Shown: piece by piece, positions 19,135 through 28,900 of the stretch | Layout: each line of letters opens with the position of its first letter | Position numbering within the stretch: the first letter of the stretch is position 1 | Assembly (NCBI RefSeq): GCF_004342915.1 | Contig: NZ_SLWL01000007.1 | Span: 124,001-188,000 of the forward strand | Reading direction: 5' to 3' | DNA from: Camelimonas lactis | GTDB lineage: Bacteria; Pseudomonadota; Alphaproteobacteria; Rhizobiales; Beijerinckiaceae | Length of the DNA: 64,000 bases | Made by a program: the position numbers and the translations under genes | Notes under the pieces: generated by a model | Told to the model about the DNA's origin: nothing | What the model saw: only the letters and a program-made list of their open reading frames with translations | Database searches by the model: none

Positions 19135-20939
19135 AAACCCTCGTCATCTGCATCTGGGGGCTGTTTCGCCTGTGCCTGTCAGGGTCGGGGGGCCGGGCGG
19201 GCCTGATCTGTTTCGGCGCGGTGCTCGCGCTGAACCTTGCCGGCGTCTACATCAGCGTGCGCATGATCGCGTGGTACGCCGCGTTCTACAATGCGTTGCA
19301 GAAGATGGACGCGGCGGCGGCGCTGACCCAGATCGGCGTGTTCCTGATCCTGATCGCGCTGGGGTCTGGCCAGGCGCTGCTTGCCATCTGGGTGCGCAAG
19401 ATCGGCATCATGCACTGGCGCAAGGCCCTCACCAGCGCGATGCTGGACGCCTGGCTCAACTCCCGCGCCCATTGGCGCCTGGCCCACGCCGGCCACCCGG
19501 ACAATCACATCGACAACCCTGACCAGCGCATTGCCGAGGATTGCGAGATTTTCGTGCGCCGGCTGCTGAATGAGGCGCTTGACGTCATCACCATGGTGGT
19601 GGGGCTGTTCACCTATTTCAGCGTGCTGTGGTCGCTGTCGACCTTCTCGCTGCCGCTTGGCTTCATCGGTCTCGACGTGGAAATTCCGCGCTACATGGTG
19701 TGGGCGGCGCCGGTCTATGTGCTGCTGTCCAGCCTCGCCACCCATGTGCTGGGCGCGCGACTGATGACGCTGAACATGGAACAGCAGCATCGCGAGGCGG
19801 ATTTCCGCTATGCGCTCAGCCGGCTGCGGGAAACCAGCAGCGCCGTCAGCCTGCAGGCCGGCGAACCGGCCGAGCGGCGGATTCTCGACCAGCGCTTTGG
19901 CCGCATCGTCGATAACTGGCGCCACCTCATCCGGCGTGAGTTCATCGTTGGCTGCTTCATCCGGCCCTACATGATGTCGACCATGCGCCTGCCGCTGTTT
20001 CTCGCGGCGCCGGCCTACTTCGCCGGCAATGTGACGCTCGGCGGGCTGATGCAGCTCAATGTCGCCTTCCAGCAGGTGACCCAGACCATGTCGTGGTTCA
20101 TCTTTTCCTATCACGACCTGGCTGAGTTCGTCTCGGCGGCGCGGCGGCTAGATGGTTTCCGCATCCGCATGGGCGACGCGGCGCGCGCGCCCTCCGGCAT
20201 CGCCGTCACTCATGGCGATGTTGAGCGGCTGGAGACGCGCGGCCTTGCCCTGACATCGCCCCACGGCGGCGTTATCGCGCGCATTCCGGATTTCACCGTG
20301 TCGCGCGGCGAGACGGTGTGGCTGCGCGGCGCCTCGGGGCGGGGAAAATCCACCCTGTTCAAGGCGCTGGCCGGCATGTGGCGCCATGGCGAGGGCCACA
20401 TCGTCTGCCCCTCGGGCAGAACGATGTTCCTGCCGCAACACCCTTATCTGCCCCTCGGCGATCTGCACCAGGCTGCGGTCTATCCGGCGCGCCTGCTTGC
20501 GGAGGGTGAGATGGCCCGGCCGGGAGAACGGGCGTTCACCATCGCCGAGGCGGAGGCGCTCCTGCAACTTGTCGGCCTTGGCGGCCGCGCCGCGACCTGG
20601 GCGCCGGCCAGCGCGGAAACCGCCTGCGCGCACGGCCGTTGCATCGCCCACAGCAGTCCGCAGGGGCTTTCTGGCGGCGAGCAGCAGCGGCTGATGCTGG
20701 CCCGCGTGCTGGCCTCGGCGCCGGACTGGGTGTTTCTCGATGAGGCGACCAGCGCGCTTGACCGGGAGGCCGAGCGCGAGCTGTTCCAGTTGCTGAGACG
20801 CCGTCTGCCCGGCGCGACCCTGGTCATCGTCACCCACCGGCCGCCGCCCCTGTCCGGCCCGGTGCGGACCATTGACCTGTCCTGGGCAGAGCCGGAGGAG
20901 GCCGTGGATGTAGCCCGGCTCCGCGCGGCGACGGCATAG
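19131..20939 (+). CDS. ABC transporter with fused membrane and ATPase domains, SbmA/BacA-YddA type
   Basis: The 602-residue protein has an N-terminal membrane domain with about six segments (residues 1-350; WYAAFYNALQKMD and the RIAEDCEIFVRRLLNEALDVIT block are typical of the ABC_membrane_2/SbmA_BacA group) and a C-terminal ATPase domain: Walker A GASGRGKS at 400-407, signature LSGGEQQR from 513, Walker B WVFLDEATSALD around 533-544. Although built like an exporter, relatives include importers of cobalamin and peptides (BacA, SbmA, mycobacterial Rv1819c). It is translationally coupled to the ChaN-like gene in a haem locus that has no HmuTUV importer, which makes it a candidate inner-membrane transporter for haem or another iron/tetrapyrrole compound. 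Confidence 0.88.
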   Translation: MKTLVICIWGLFRLCLSGSGGRAGLICFGAVLALNLAGVYISVRMIAWYAAFYNALQKMDAAAALTQIGVFLILIALGSGQALLAIWVRKIGIMHWRKALTSAMLDAWLNSRAHWRLAHAGHPDNHIDNPDQRIAEDCEIFVRRLLNEALDVITMVVGLFTYFSVLWSLSTFSLPLGFIGLDVEIPRYMVWAAPVYVLLSSLATHVLGARLMTLNMEQQHREADFRYALSRLRETSSAVSLQAGEPAERRILDQRFGRIVDNWRHLIRREFIVGCFIRPYMMSTMRLPLFLAAPAYFAGNVTLGGLMQLNVAFQQVTQTMSWFIFSYHDLAEFVSAARRLDGFRIRMGDAARAPSGIAVTHGDVERLETRGLALTSPHGGVIARIPDFTVSRGETVWLRGASGRGKSTLFKALAGMWRHGEGHIVCPSGRTMFLPQHPYLPLGDLHQAAVYPARLLAEGEMARPGERAFTIAEAEALLQLVGLGGRAATWAPASAETACAHGRCIAHSSPQGLSGGEQQRLMLARVLASAPDWVFLDEATSALDREAERELFQLLRRRLPGATLVIVTHRPPPLSGPVRTIDLSWAEPEEAVDVARLRAATA

Positions 20940-20968
20940 GGCGGGAAGGCGGCGATTGCGGAAGGCTT

Positions 20969-20997
20969 CCGGGCAAGGCGGGCGCCGCTTTGCCCGG
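20969..20997 (+). terminator. Hairpin ending the haem/ABC operon
   Basis: A 12-bp stem with one G-U pair begins CCGGGCAA and closes with TTGCCCGG; the loop has 5 nt. No clean T-tract follows, only a T-containing stretch. It lies between the ABC gene and the separate NikR-type promoter of the next receptor. Confidence 0.6.
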
Positions 20998-21098
20998 TCC
21001 TGTCTTTGGCGATCGCGTCGCCAGCCGTTGCTGCGCCGGCGGAAACGTTGCAGCTGCAATTCATGCCGCCTTGCGCGCAGGCTATGGACAAATCTCAG

Positions 21099-21126
21099 GT
21101 ATGATGTTCAGTTTAAAACGTCATAC
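21099..21126. promoter_or_regulatory. NikR-type operator of the TonB receptor gene
   Basis: GTATGA (21099-21104) and TCATAC (21121-21126) are separated by exactly 16 nt. This is identical to the E. coli NikR operator pattern GTATGA-N16-TCATAC. A -10-like TATGAT (21100-21105) lies inside the left half-site and the site ends 14 nt before the chosen ATG, so bound NikR would block transcription start. A second such operator is found before nikA. Confidence 0.88.
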
Positions 21127-21139
21127 TTGGGGGCAGGGC

Positions 21140-23284
21140 ATGTTGCGTTGTTTTTCGGCTGTCGCCAGCCTCGCCATGGCGGGCGCGCTGGCGTCCAATC
21201 CGGCGGGCGCGGAGGAGCAGGGCGGAACCGCCGCGGGCGTGATCGCGCTGGACACCATTTCGGTTACCGGTCAGGGGCAACCGGGGCCAGGTCTCAATCT
21301 CAACACGCCGACCCAGGCCGGCAGCCGCCTCAACCTCACGCCCATGGAAACGCCGGCCAGCGTCGATGTCATCAGCGGCCAGACCATCCAGGATCGCGGC
21401 CAGACCAATATTGAACAGGCCATCACCCAGAACGCCACCGGCGTGACGTTCATCGGCGAGCCCGGCAACGGCGGAACCGCGCTGTCCATGCGTGGCTTCA
21501 CCGGCGCGACCTCCATCACCCGCCTCTATGACGGCGTGCGCATGTATGCGGGCGGCGGCGCCATCACCTTCCCCTTCGACACCTGGACGGTGGATCGCAT
21601 CGACGTGCTGCGCGGCCCCGCCTCGGTGCTGTACGGCGAAGGCGCCATCGGCGGCGCCATCAATGTGATTCCGAAAAAGCCGCAGTTCGACAAACGCCGC
21701 AATGAAATCATGACGTCGGCCGGTTCCTTCGGCATGTTTGGCCTTGGCGTCAGCAGCAATGGCCCCATCAACGACCGCGTCGCTTACAATATCGGCCTGG
21801 TCACCCGGGGCAGTCGCGGCTGGGTCGAAGGCGACGACACGCGTTCGCTCGCCTTTTCGGGGGCCATCGCCTGGAAGGTCAACGAAGACCTGCAACTGAC
21901 CCTGTCGGAAGACTATGGTTACAACGAACCGACGGCCTATTACGCAACGCCGCTGGTCAACGGCGAACTGCTTTCCAGCCTGCGCAAGCGTAATTTCAAC
22001 GTTGCCGACAACGACCTGCGCTTCAAGGACAATCTCACCCAGCTGCACGCACGCTGGACGCCTTCCGACACCGTCGAGGTGAACAGCCGCACATATTACG
22101 TCTCCAGTTACAAGAACTGGCGCAATGTCGAGAATTACACCTGGCAGCCGGCGACGCGCGACATCATCCGCAATGACTATATCGCCATCCGGCATGAATT
22201 CGGGCAGATCGGCAACCGCACTGACGCAACGGTTCGCAGCAATATCCTTGGCATGGCCAACGAGACTGTCGTTGGTTTCGACGTCAATCACGTGGATTTC
22301 CGAAAGTACGACAACTCGCCCTATCCCGGCTCCTCGATCGTGCCGCTGTTCGGCGGCGCGCCGGGCTTTTTCGGTCCCTATACGATCAAGCAGACCATCG
22401 ACGCGACGCTCGACCAGTATTCGCTGTTCGTCGACAACCGGCTGAAACTGAATGAGCAGATCGCCATTATCGGCGGCGTCCGTTACGACAGCCCGCATCT
22501 GCGCCGGGACAATCCGTTCACCGGCGATACGCTGACGAAAACCCTGGATTCCGTCAATTGGCGCATTGGCGTGGTCTGGACGCCGGTGAAGGATCTCGCG
22601 GTCTACGCCCAGTATTCGAAGGCGAGCGACCCCGTCGCCAGCCTGATTTCCTTTACGGACGCCCTGAAAGACTTCAAGCTGCCGCAAGGCGAGCAGATCG
22701 AGGGCGGGTTAAAGGCGACGTTCCTCGGCGGGCGGGGCGAGGCGACGTTTTCAGCCTATCACATCGTCAAGAAAGACATGCTGTCGCGCGATCCGCTTGA
22801 CTACAACATTGTGCGCCAGGTCGGGCAGCAGTCGTCGGAAGGCGTCGAGGCCGCCATCGGCTTTGATCTGGGGCACGGCCTGCGCATCGACGCCAATGGC
22901 GTGATGCTGCGCGCCCGTTATGATGACTTCGTCCAGGCCGACGGCGACTATACTGGTAAAACGCCCGCCAATGTGCCGCGCCGGGTCGCCAACATCTGGG
23001 CCAGCTGGACATTCCTCGACAACTGGACCGTGTTCGGCGGCCTGCAATACGTCGGCAAGACCTGGGCCAATGACGCCAACACCATGACGCGGCCCGCCTA
23101 CACGGTGGTCAACGCCGGCCTGCGCTGGAAGCCGCACGAGATGTTGCAGCTCGACTTCAACGTCTCCAACCTGTTCGATACGATCTACGCCACCTCTGGC
23201 GCCGCGCATCACGAACTGTCCTCATCCATGTGGCGTCTCGGCCCGCCGCGCACCGCCTCGCTGACCCTGCGCATGACGTTCTGA
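21140..23284 (+). CDS. TonB-dependent receptor, predicted nickel-chelate uptake
   Basis: The 714-residue protein resembles siderophore receptors: signal peptide MLRCFSAVASLAMAGALASNPAGA, TonB-box-like region ALDTISVTGQG, plug motifs LSMRGFTGATSITRLYDGVR and IDVLRGPASVLYGEGAIGGAINVIPKKP, a beta-barrel, and a final Phe. ATG 21140 follows GGGGGCAGGG; earlier in-frame ATGs at 21101 and 21104 would lie inside the operator and give a poorer signal peptide. The perfect NikR operator and the convergent nikABCDE operon indicate nickel-repressed expression, so the likely ligand is nickel bound to a small chelator rather than a ferric siderophore. Helicobacter has comparable NikR-regulated receptors (FrpB4, FecA3). 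The ligand is inferred from regulation and context only. Confidence 0.88.
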   Translation: MLRCFSAVASLAMAGALASNPAGAEEQGGTAAGVIALDTISVTGQGQPGPGLNLNTPTQAGSRLNLTPMETPASVDVISGQTIQDRGQTNIEQAITQNATGVTFIGEPGNGGTALSMRGFTGATSITRLYDGVRMYAGGGAITFPFDTWTVDRIDVLRGPASVLYGEGAIGGAINVIPKKPQFDKRRNEIMTSAGSFGMFGLGVSSNGPINDRVAYNIGLVTRGSRGWVEGDDTRSLAFSGAIAWKVNEDLQLTLSEDYGYNEPTAYYATPLVNGELLSSLRKRNFNVADNDLRFKDNLTQLHARWTPSDTVEVNSRTYYVSSYKNWRNVENYTWQPATRDIIRNDYIAIRHEFGQIGNRTDATVRSNILGMANETVVGFDVNHVDFRKYDNSPYPGSSIVPLFGGAPGFFGPYTIKQTIDATLDQYSLFVDNRLKLNEQIAIIGGVRYDSPHLRRDNPFTGDTLTKTLDSVNWRIGVVWTPVKDLAVYAQYSKASDPVASLISFTDALKDFKLPQGEQIEGGLKATFLGGRGEATFSAYHIVKKDMLSRDPLDYNIVRQVGQQSSEGVEAAIGFDLGHGLRIDANGVMLRARYDDFVQADGDYTGKTPANVPRRVANIWASWTFLDNWTVFGGLQYVGKTWANDANTMTRPAYTVVNAGLRWKPHEMLQLDFNVSNLFDTIYATSGAAHHELSSSMWRLGPPRTASLTLRMTF

Positions 23285-23325
23285 CGAGCGGCCTCGACAG
23301 GGCGGCGCCAGGCCGTCGCGCCAAC

Positions 23326-23350
23326 CGGAGCGCCGAGGGAGGCTCCGTTT
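23326..23350 (+). terminator. Weak terminator-like hairpin after the TonB receptor
   Basis: A 6-bp stem CGGAGC / GCTCCG with a 10-nt loop is followed by TTT. It lies between convergent genes. Confidence 0.35.
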
Positions 23351-23390
23351 CCATGCGGGCGGCGTTTGATCCCGGGCCGCCGCCGCCAGG

Positions 23391-23422
23391 AATGGCCCGG
23401 AAATGGAATGGCCCGGAAATGG
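23391..23422. repeat. Perfect 16-bp tandem repeat, two copies
   Basis: The unit AATGGCCCGGAAATGG occurs twice in direct succession, in the convergent gap between the TonB receptor and nikE. It is probably a recent slippage duplication. Confidence 0.9.
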
Positions 23423-23447
23423 AATTGACCTGCAAATGAGCCGGGGA

Positions 23448-24242
23448 TTATCCCGCCATGGCGCGCCGGGGCGGCATGGCTGGCAAGACGGCGTTCTGGA
23501 GCGCGCGGCCCTCCCTTGACGTCAGCGCGAAGGCTCCGCCCACTCTGGTTTCCTCGACAATGCGTCCGTCGTCCATCACCAGCACGCGGTCGCAGAAGCG
23601 CTCCGCCAGCCGCAGGTCGTGGGTGATGAACAGATAGCTCACGCCCCGGTCAGCCTTCAGGCGGGCGAACAGGTCCAGCATCTGGATTTGCAGATGCAGA
23701 TCGAGGTTCGAGACGGCTTCATCCAGAATCAGCAGTTGCGGCTGCGCCGCCAGGGCCCGGGCGATGCAGACCCGCTGCAGCTGGCCGCCGCTGAGCTGTT
23801 GCGGCAGCCGCCCGGCGGCGTCGGCCGGCAGGTCCACCGCCCGCAGCAACCCCTGTATCTGCTCCATTGCCGCCGGACCGGTCAGGCCGCGCAGATGGCG
23901 CAGGGGCTCGGCGATAATCTGCGCCACGGTTTCGCGCGGGTTCACCGCCCCCACCGGATCCTGGAACACCAGTTGCACCGCGCGGCGGAAGGCGCGCCAA
24001 TCGGCCTTGCCGAATGTCGGCAGCGGCCGCCCGCCGAAGCGCACCTCGCCGGCGTCGGGTTGCTCCAGCCCCGCCAACAGGCGCGCCAGGGTGCTTTTGC
24101 CGCAACCGCTGCGGCCGAGCAGGGCCACGCATTCGCCGGGGCTCATATCCAGGGTGACCTGGTCGAGCACGGTCCTGCGGTCACGCCCGGTGACCCCGCT
24201 GCGGTAGACGCGCGACAGCTGGCGCGCGGCGAGAAGGCTCAT
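23448..24242 (-). CDS. nikE: Nickel ABC transporter ATPase NikE
   Basis: The 264-residue ATPase has Walker A GRSGCGKS at 43-50, Q-loop [14 protein letters not shown], signature LSGGQLQR at 150-157, Walker [13 protein letters not shown] and the switch His in FITHD. The length and sequence fit the second ATPase of nickel/peptide-type importers, and the operon identifies it as NikE. It would power nickel import through NikBC together with NikD. Its ATG overlaps the nikD stop in an ATGA. Confidence 0.93.
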   Translation of the reverse strand: MSLLAARQLSRVYRSGVTGRDRRTVLDQVTLDMSPGECVALLGRSGCGKSTLARLLAGLEQPDAGEVRFGGRPLPTFGKADWRAFRRAVQLVFQDPVGAVNPRETVAQIIAEPLRHLRGLTGPAAMEQIQGLLRAVDLPADAAGRLPQQLSGGQLQRVCIARALAAQPQLLILDEAVSNLDLHLQIQMLDLFARLKADRGVSYLFITHDLRLAERFCDRVLVMDDGRIVEETRVGGAFALTSREGRALQNAVLPAMPPRRAMAG

Positions 24243-25027
24243 GCCGCGCTCCTGTCGCGGTAGAGGGAAAGGTGGGCGTCGCGCAGGCCGCGCGTCACCG
24301 GATGGGCCGGGCGGTGGAAGATGTCCATCACCGCTCCGGTTTCGACGATGCGCCCGGCGTCCATCACCGCCACCCGGTCGGCCAGCGCCGCCACGACGCC
24401 CATGTCGTGCGTCACCAGCAGCACGCCAAGGCCCTGCTCCCGGGTCAGGCGCAGCAACAGGTCCAGGATGTCGCGCTGGACGATGAGGTCGAGATCGGTG
24501 GTCGGCTCGTCGGCGAACAGGAACGGCGCGCCGCTGGCGAGCGCCAGGGCGATCATCATGCGCTGCAACATGCCGCCGCTCATTTCGAACGGGTGCAGCG
24601 CCAGAATGCGGTCAGCGTCTTCCAGCCCCGCGTCCGCCATGGCGACGCGGATGCGCTGCGCGCGGCCGGACGCCGGAACGCCGCGCGCCGCCGGGCCTTC
24701 CATGGCGTGCTGGCGCATGGTCCGCACCGGATTGAAGGCGCTGCGCGGGTTTTGCAGGATGGTGGCGACGAGCCGGCCGCGGATGTCCGCCGGCGCCTGT
24801 TCAACGCCGTCGATGGCGATGCTTCCGGCCGTGCGCCGCACCCCTGGCGGCGCGGCGTCAAGGCTGGCGGCGCAGGTCAGCGACTTGCCGCAGCCACTGG
24901 CTCCGACGAGGGCAAGCGTTTCCCCGGCGCGCACCTCGAGCGACACGTCGTCGACCAGCCTGACGGCGGCGCCGTGGCGCGTGGTTTCCACGCCCAGACC
25001 GCGGATGGCGAGACAGGAAGGGGTCAA
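24239..25027 (-). CDS. nikD: Nickel ABC transporter ATPase NikD, probable TTG start
   Basis: The 262-residue ATPase shows Walker A GASGCGKS at 42-49, Q-loop [21 protein letters not shown], signature MSGGMLQR at 149-156 and Walker [13 protein letters not shown]. The frame is open far upstream through nikC, but that part is only nikC read in another frame. The conserved start ([14 protein letters not shown]) begins at a TTG whose last bases form the nikC stop (TTGA), mirroring the ATGA overlaps at the other three junctions of the operon. No ATG is available there, so the TTG start is inferred with good support. It works with NikE. Confidence 0.92.
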   Translation of the reverse strand: MTPSCLAIRGLGVETTRHGAAVRLVDDVSLEVRAGETLALVGASGCGKSLTCAASLDAAPPGVRRTAGSIAIDGVEQAPADIRGRLVATILQNPRSAFNPVRTMRQHAMEGPAARGVPASGRAQRIRVAMADAGLEDADRILALHPFEMSGGMLQRMMIALALASGAPFLFADEPTTDLDLIVQRDILDLLLRLTREQGLGVLLVTHDMGVVAALADRVAVMDAGRIVETGAVMDIFHRPAHPVTRGLRDAHLSLYRDRSAA

Positions 25028-25932
25028 TGTCCGTGCTCCGCGCGCAGGGAGGGATCGAGGCGATCGCGCAGGGCGTCGCCGAGAGTGTTCAGCGCCATGA
25101 CGCTGATGAACAGCGCCAGGCCCGGCCAGAACATCAGCAAAGGTTCGGTCCAGACATATTCGCGGGCATCGGCGATCATCACGCCCCACTCGGCGGTTGG
25201 CGCGCTGACGCCAAGGCCAAGGAACGACAGCCCCGAGACGTGCAGCATGATGTGGCCGATATCGAGCGTGGCCAGCACCAGCAATTGCGCCATGGTCGCC
25301 GGCAGCAGGTGACGGATGAAGGTTTGCGTCGGACTGGCGCCGGCGAGGCGCGAGGCGGCGATGAAATCCCGCCGCCGCAGCGACAGCACGATGCCGCGCA
25401 CCATGCGCGCGTACCAGGCCCAGTGCGTCACGGCGATGGCGATGATGACGTTGGTCAGGCCAACGCCGAGCACGCCGACCATGAACAGGGCCATGACAAT
25501 GGTCGGGAAGGTGAGGAATACGTCCGCCACCCGCATGATCATCTGATCGACGCGCCCGCCGGCGAAGCCGGCCGTCCCGCCGAGGATCACGCCGGCCGTC
25601 AGGATCAGCGCCATGGCGAGCGCCACCGAACCGAGGGACATGGTGGCGCCGGCCATGAGGCGGGAAAGGATGTCGCGCCCCAGATGATCCGTGCCGAGCC
25701 AGTGCGCCGCGTCGGCCGGTTGCAGCCGGATGGCGAGATCGACGGCGTCCGGGTCGTGTGGGGTGATCCACGCGCCCAGCAGCGCGATGAGCGCCAGGGC
25801 GCCAACGACAAGGGCCGCGATCCGCGCCGGCCAGCGCGCCTCGCGCCAGAAGCCGCGCCGGCCATGGGCATGCGGCGGGATCAGGTCATGGCTGGCGAGA
25901 TCGCCCGCCAGTTCTGCGTCCAGACTGCTCAT
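25024..25932 (-). CDS. nikC: Nickel ABC transporter permease NikC
   Basis: The 302-residue inner-membrane permease belongs to the DppC/NikC family: an N-terminal cytoplasmic tail and first membrane segment near 36-57, the [24 protein letters not shown] motif, and about five further membrane segments. The coupling helix sits in [24 protein letters not shown]. It pairs with NikB to form the pore. Its ATG overlaps the nikB stop by 4 nt and its stop overlaps the nikD start by 4 nt. Confidence 0.93.
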   Translation of the reverse strand: MSSLDAELAGDLASHDLIPPHAHGRRGFWREARWPARIAALVVGALALIALLGAWITPHDPDAVDLAIRLQPADAAHWLGTDHLGRDILSRLMAGATMSLGSVALAMALILTAGVILGGTAGFAGGRVDQMIMRVADVFLTFPTIVMALFMVGVLGVGLTNVIIAIAVTHWAWYARMVRGIVLSLRRRDFIAASRLAGASPTQTFIRHLLPATMAQLLVLATLDIGHIMLHVSGLSFLGLGVSAPTAEWGVMIADAREYVWTEPLLMFWPGLALFISVMALNTLGDALRDRLDPSLRAEHGH

Positions 25933-26948
25933 GGCGCGCCCTCCGCCGCCAGCCGCACGCGCGGGTCAGCCCACGCGTAGATAATGTCGACGATGAGATT
26001 GCAGATGACGAAAATGGCGACCATCAGCAGGGTGAAGCACTGGATCACCGGATAGTCGCGGTTGAAAATCGCCGAAACCGCATAACGTCCGACGCCTGGC
26101 CAGCCGAAAATGCTTTCGATGACCAGCGCGCCGCCGATCAGTTCCCCCACATACATGCCCGTGGCGGTGATCACCGGCAGCAGGGCGTTGCGCAGCACGT
26201 GCGACCGCTCCACCGCCCGCGGCGACAACCCGCGCAGCCGCGCCCAGGTCACATGGCGCTGGCCGGCCGCCTCCAGCATGCTGGCGCGCAGCAGCCGGGC
26301 GTTGATCGACAGGGTCATGAACGAAATGGCCGCGGCGGGCATGATCAGCGTGCGCCAGCCGTCGCGCCCCATGGCCGGCAGCCAGCCAAGGTGCACGGCG
26401 AACAGCAGCGCCAGCAGAAATCCCAGCCAGAAGTTGGGCATCGACACGCCAATGGCGGCGATCAGCCGGACGATCTGGTCCGGCAGCCCGTTGCGATAGC
26501 GCGCGGCCCACACGCCAAGTGGAGCTGAAATGGCGAGGGTGATGACCAGGGCCGCGCCGGCCAGTTGCAGGGTCGCGGGCAAATAATGCAGCAGATCCGG
26601 CAGCACCGGACGGCTGGTCACGTAGGACTGGCCAAAATCGAGCCGCAACGCCTTCCATAGCCAGTCGGCGTACTGGGTGATCAATGGCAGGTCGAGGCCA
26701 AGGGCGCGCCGCGCCTCATCGAGCGCCTGCGGCGTCGGCGGCACGCGCGACAGGCGCAGGTAATCCAGCGCCGGATCGGACGGGCCAAGCCGCAACATCA
26801 GGAAGATGACGACGGACGCCGCCAGCAGCATCACCGGCAGCAGCAGCAGGCGCCGCACGATGAAGCCGGCCATGGTCCAGTCCCGCCTGCGCCGGGCTCT
26901 CACATTCAGGTCTTCTGTATCCCGGTTTTTTGCGGCGAGGGCGCTCAT
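25929..26948 (-). CDS. nikB: Nickel ABC transporter permease NikB
   Basis: The product is very close to E. coli Nik[66 protein letters not shown] and [24 protein letters not shown]. The ATG at 26948 overlaps the nikA stop in an ATGA and gives 339 residues. Compared with E. coli it adds about 25 basic residues, so an internal ATG at 26873 (MAGFIVRR) is a possible alternative start. It has six membrane segments and forms the nickel channel with NikC. Confidence 0.93.
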   Translation of the reverse strand: MSALAAKNRDTEDLNVRARRRRDWTMAGFIVRRLLLLPVMLLAASVVIFLMLRLGPSDPALDYLRLSRVPPTPQALDEARRALGLDLPLITQYADWLWKALRLDFGQSYVTSRPVLPDLLHYLPATLQLAGAALVITLAISAPLGVWAARYRNGLPDQIVRLIAAIGVSMPNFWLGFLLALLFAVHLGWLPAMGRDGWRTLIMPAAAISFMTLSINARLLRASMLEAAGQRHVTWARLRGLSPRAVERSHVLRNALLPVITATGMYVGELIGGALVIESIFGWPGVGRYAVSAIFNRDYPVIQCFTLLMVAIFVICNLIVDIIYAWADPRVRLAAEGAP

Positions 26949-28552
26949 GGCCGGCTCTCCGGCGTCTTGCCCATCTGGTCGAAGGGGATTTCACTGGCCA
27001 TGGCGCCGAACGGCGTGGGGCCAAGGCCCGGGCGCGCCACGGCGATGGCGGTGAGGTGTGTCAGCGGCAGATACACGGCCGCTTCATGCAGGCGCGTGAG
27101 AATGTCCCGGTACAGCGCCCGACGCTCCGCCTCATCCCTGGCGCCAAGCGCCTTGCCGATCAGCCGGTCGATGTCGGCCTTGTCCGGCAGGCCGCGCTGC
27201 GCCTGGTAATCGGCGTGGGCCGGCGCGCGCATGGAGCTGACGAAGGCGTGGGGGTCATAGGGCGGCCCCCAGGTGCGGCTGAAGATCATGCCGAAGCGGC
27301 CGTCGTGCTGCCGGGCGTTGATGCTGCTCTCTTCTTCGCCCACCAGCCTGACCCGCACGCCGGTTTTCGCCAGATCCGACTGGATGACCTCGGCCATGGC
27401 TTTGGACTGGGCGTCCGTGCCGGTGAAGGCCAGATCCACCTCCAGCGGAACGTCGTCGCGCGTTCGCACGCGCGCCCCTGGCGCCAGCCGCCAGCCCGCG
27501 TCATCGAGCAGTTTCGCCGCCAGCGCCGGATCGTATGCGTAAGGCTTCAGGTTGATGTCGGCGTATGGCGTGTCCGCCGAAAACAGCGCGTCGGCCCGCG
27601 TCTGGGTTCCGTGCAGCACCCGCGTCACCAGCGCGTCCTTGTTGACGGCGTGGTTGATCGCCTTGCGCACGGCGATGTCATTGGTGGGCGCGGCGTTGCT
27701 GTTCAGGGCGATCACCAGCGTCTCCATGGGTCTGGAAACACTGGCGGCGACGCCCTTCATCTGGCGCAACCGCGCGAAGGCGTCCGGTGAGACGGCGCCT
27801 TCAGAGCCATAAATCAGATCGATGGCGCCGGTCTGGAAGGCGAGGGCGCGGCTGTTGGCGTCTGGCATGACCTTCACGTCGACCTCCGCGAAACCCGGCC
27901 GGGCGCCCCAATAGGATTCATTGCGCCGGAACAGGTCGTGTTCGCCAGGCGCGCTTTGGGCCAGAACCCAAGGGCCGGTGCCGATGGGGGCAATGACGCC
28001 GCTCTTCGTGCCGCCGTTGCGGAACTGGGACGGCGCGATGAAACGGAACGGCCGTGGCAACGCCAGTTCCTGCAGGGCCGGATAGTACGGCTCACGCAGC
28101 GTCAGCCGGACCGTCAGCGGACCCGTCGCCTCCACCGAAGCGATACGGTTGGCCAGCTCCAGCCAGGCGTGGCTGGCGCGGTTGTCGAGCACGGCCCGGA
28201 TATTGGCGACAACTGCGTCGGCGTTGAACGGCTCGCCGTTGGAGAAGGTGACGCCGGGACGCAGATGGAAGGTATAGACCTTGCCGTCGTCCGAGATGTC
28301 CCATGACGTGGCCAGCCAGGGAATGATGGCCCCGCCAGCCTGGTAGCGCACCAGCGGCTCATACACCATGGCCTGGGCGAACATCTGGTTCGGCGCATAA
28401 AGATGCGGATTGAGTGGCCCGACGTTGGTTGGCCATGCGAAATTCAGGCGCGCCTGGCCCTCGGCGCCGGCTGGCGCGGCGATCGCGGAAGGGCCGGCGC
28501 CCGGCGCGAGGCTGGACGCGAACAGGACGGCGATGATGAGGCGTTTTATCAT
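26945..28552 (-). CDS. nikA: Nickel-binding periplasmic protein NikA
   Basis: The 535-residue precursor has a signal peptide ([20 protein letters not shown]...AIAA) and long stretches nearly identical to E. coli NikA, including [51 protein letters not shown] and [12 protein letters not shown]. It binds nickel bound to a small organic ligand (histidine in E. coli) and passes it to NikBC. It is the first gene of a tightly packed five-gene operon controlled by the NikR-type operator 60 nt upstream. Confidence 0.96.
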   Translation of the reverse strand: MIKRLIIAVLFASSLAPGAGPSAIAAPAGAEGQARLNFAWPTNVGPLNPHLYAPNQMFAQAMVYEPLVRYQAGGAIIPWLATSWDISDDGKVYTFHLRPGVTFSNGEPFNADAVVANIRAVLDNRASHAWLELANRIASVEATGPLTVRLTLREPYYPALQELALPRPFRFIAPSQFRNGGTKSGVIAPIGTGPWVLAQSAPGEHDLFRRNESYWGARPGFAEVDVKVMPDANSRALAFQTGAIDLIYGSEGAVSPDAFARLRQMKGVAASVSRPMETLVIALNSNAAPTNDIAVRKAINHAVNKDALVTRVLHGTQTRADALFSADTPYADINLKPYAYDPALAAKLLDDAGWRLAPGARVRTRDDVPLEVDLAFTGTDAQSKAMAEVIQSDLAKTGVRVRLVGEEESSINARQHDGRFGMIFSRTWGPPYDPHAFVSSMRAPAHADYQAQRGLPDKADIDRLIGKALGARDEAERRALYRDILTRLHEAAVYLPLTHLTAIAVARPGLGPTPFGAMASEIPFDQMGKTPESRP

Positions 28553-28611
28553 GCGGGATCCCGGTTGGCGCCCGTTCCGGCGCAGGCGTGCGGGAGGCTG
28601 TTTGCCCCATA

Positions 28612-28639
28612 GTATGCATTTTTCAACGAAACATCATAT
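28612..28639. promoter_or_regulatory. NikR-type operator of nikABCDE
   Basis: GTATGC (28612-28617) and TCATAT (28634-28639) lie exactly 16 nt apart, one mismatch per half from GTATGA-N16-TCATAC. A -10-like TACTAT for the minus strand (complement of 28609-28614) overlaps one half-site. An outer inverted pair CCCATA/TATGGG frames the operator. The remainder of the nikA-nikR gap (28643-28900) shows no gene. Confidence 0.85.
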
Positions 28640-28900
28640 GGGTGGCGCGTCCATCCCCGCATTCCGAAAAACCACAGACCAGGCTATTGATTGAAGGTCA
28701 TTGACCGGCGCCGCCATGACCGGATGGGAATTGCGGTTCGCGGCGTCGCGGCGTATGCCGCCGGCGCGCTGGACAGGACCGGGCTGGCGATCCGGTCCGG
28801 ATGCAGAGGGCGCCCGCAACCGGGAGCCGACAGTTTCCGGGCCCGGCGCGAACAGCGGGCGCGGGTATTGGGCCACTGACCTGAAGGAGGCCGCGCCGGC

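Noticed and set aside
21101..21106. Upstream in-frame ATGs as start of the TonB receptor
   Set aside because: They fall inside the NikR-type operator and lack a good ribosome site; ATG 21140 has GGGGGCAGGG and a cleaner signal peptide.
25028..25771. In-frame N-terminal extension of nikD
   Set aside because: It is nikC read in another frame; conserved NikD sequence begins only at the TTG at 25027.
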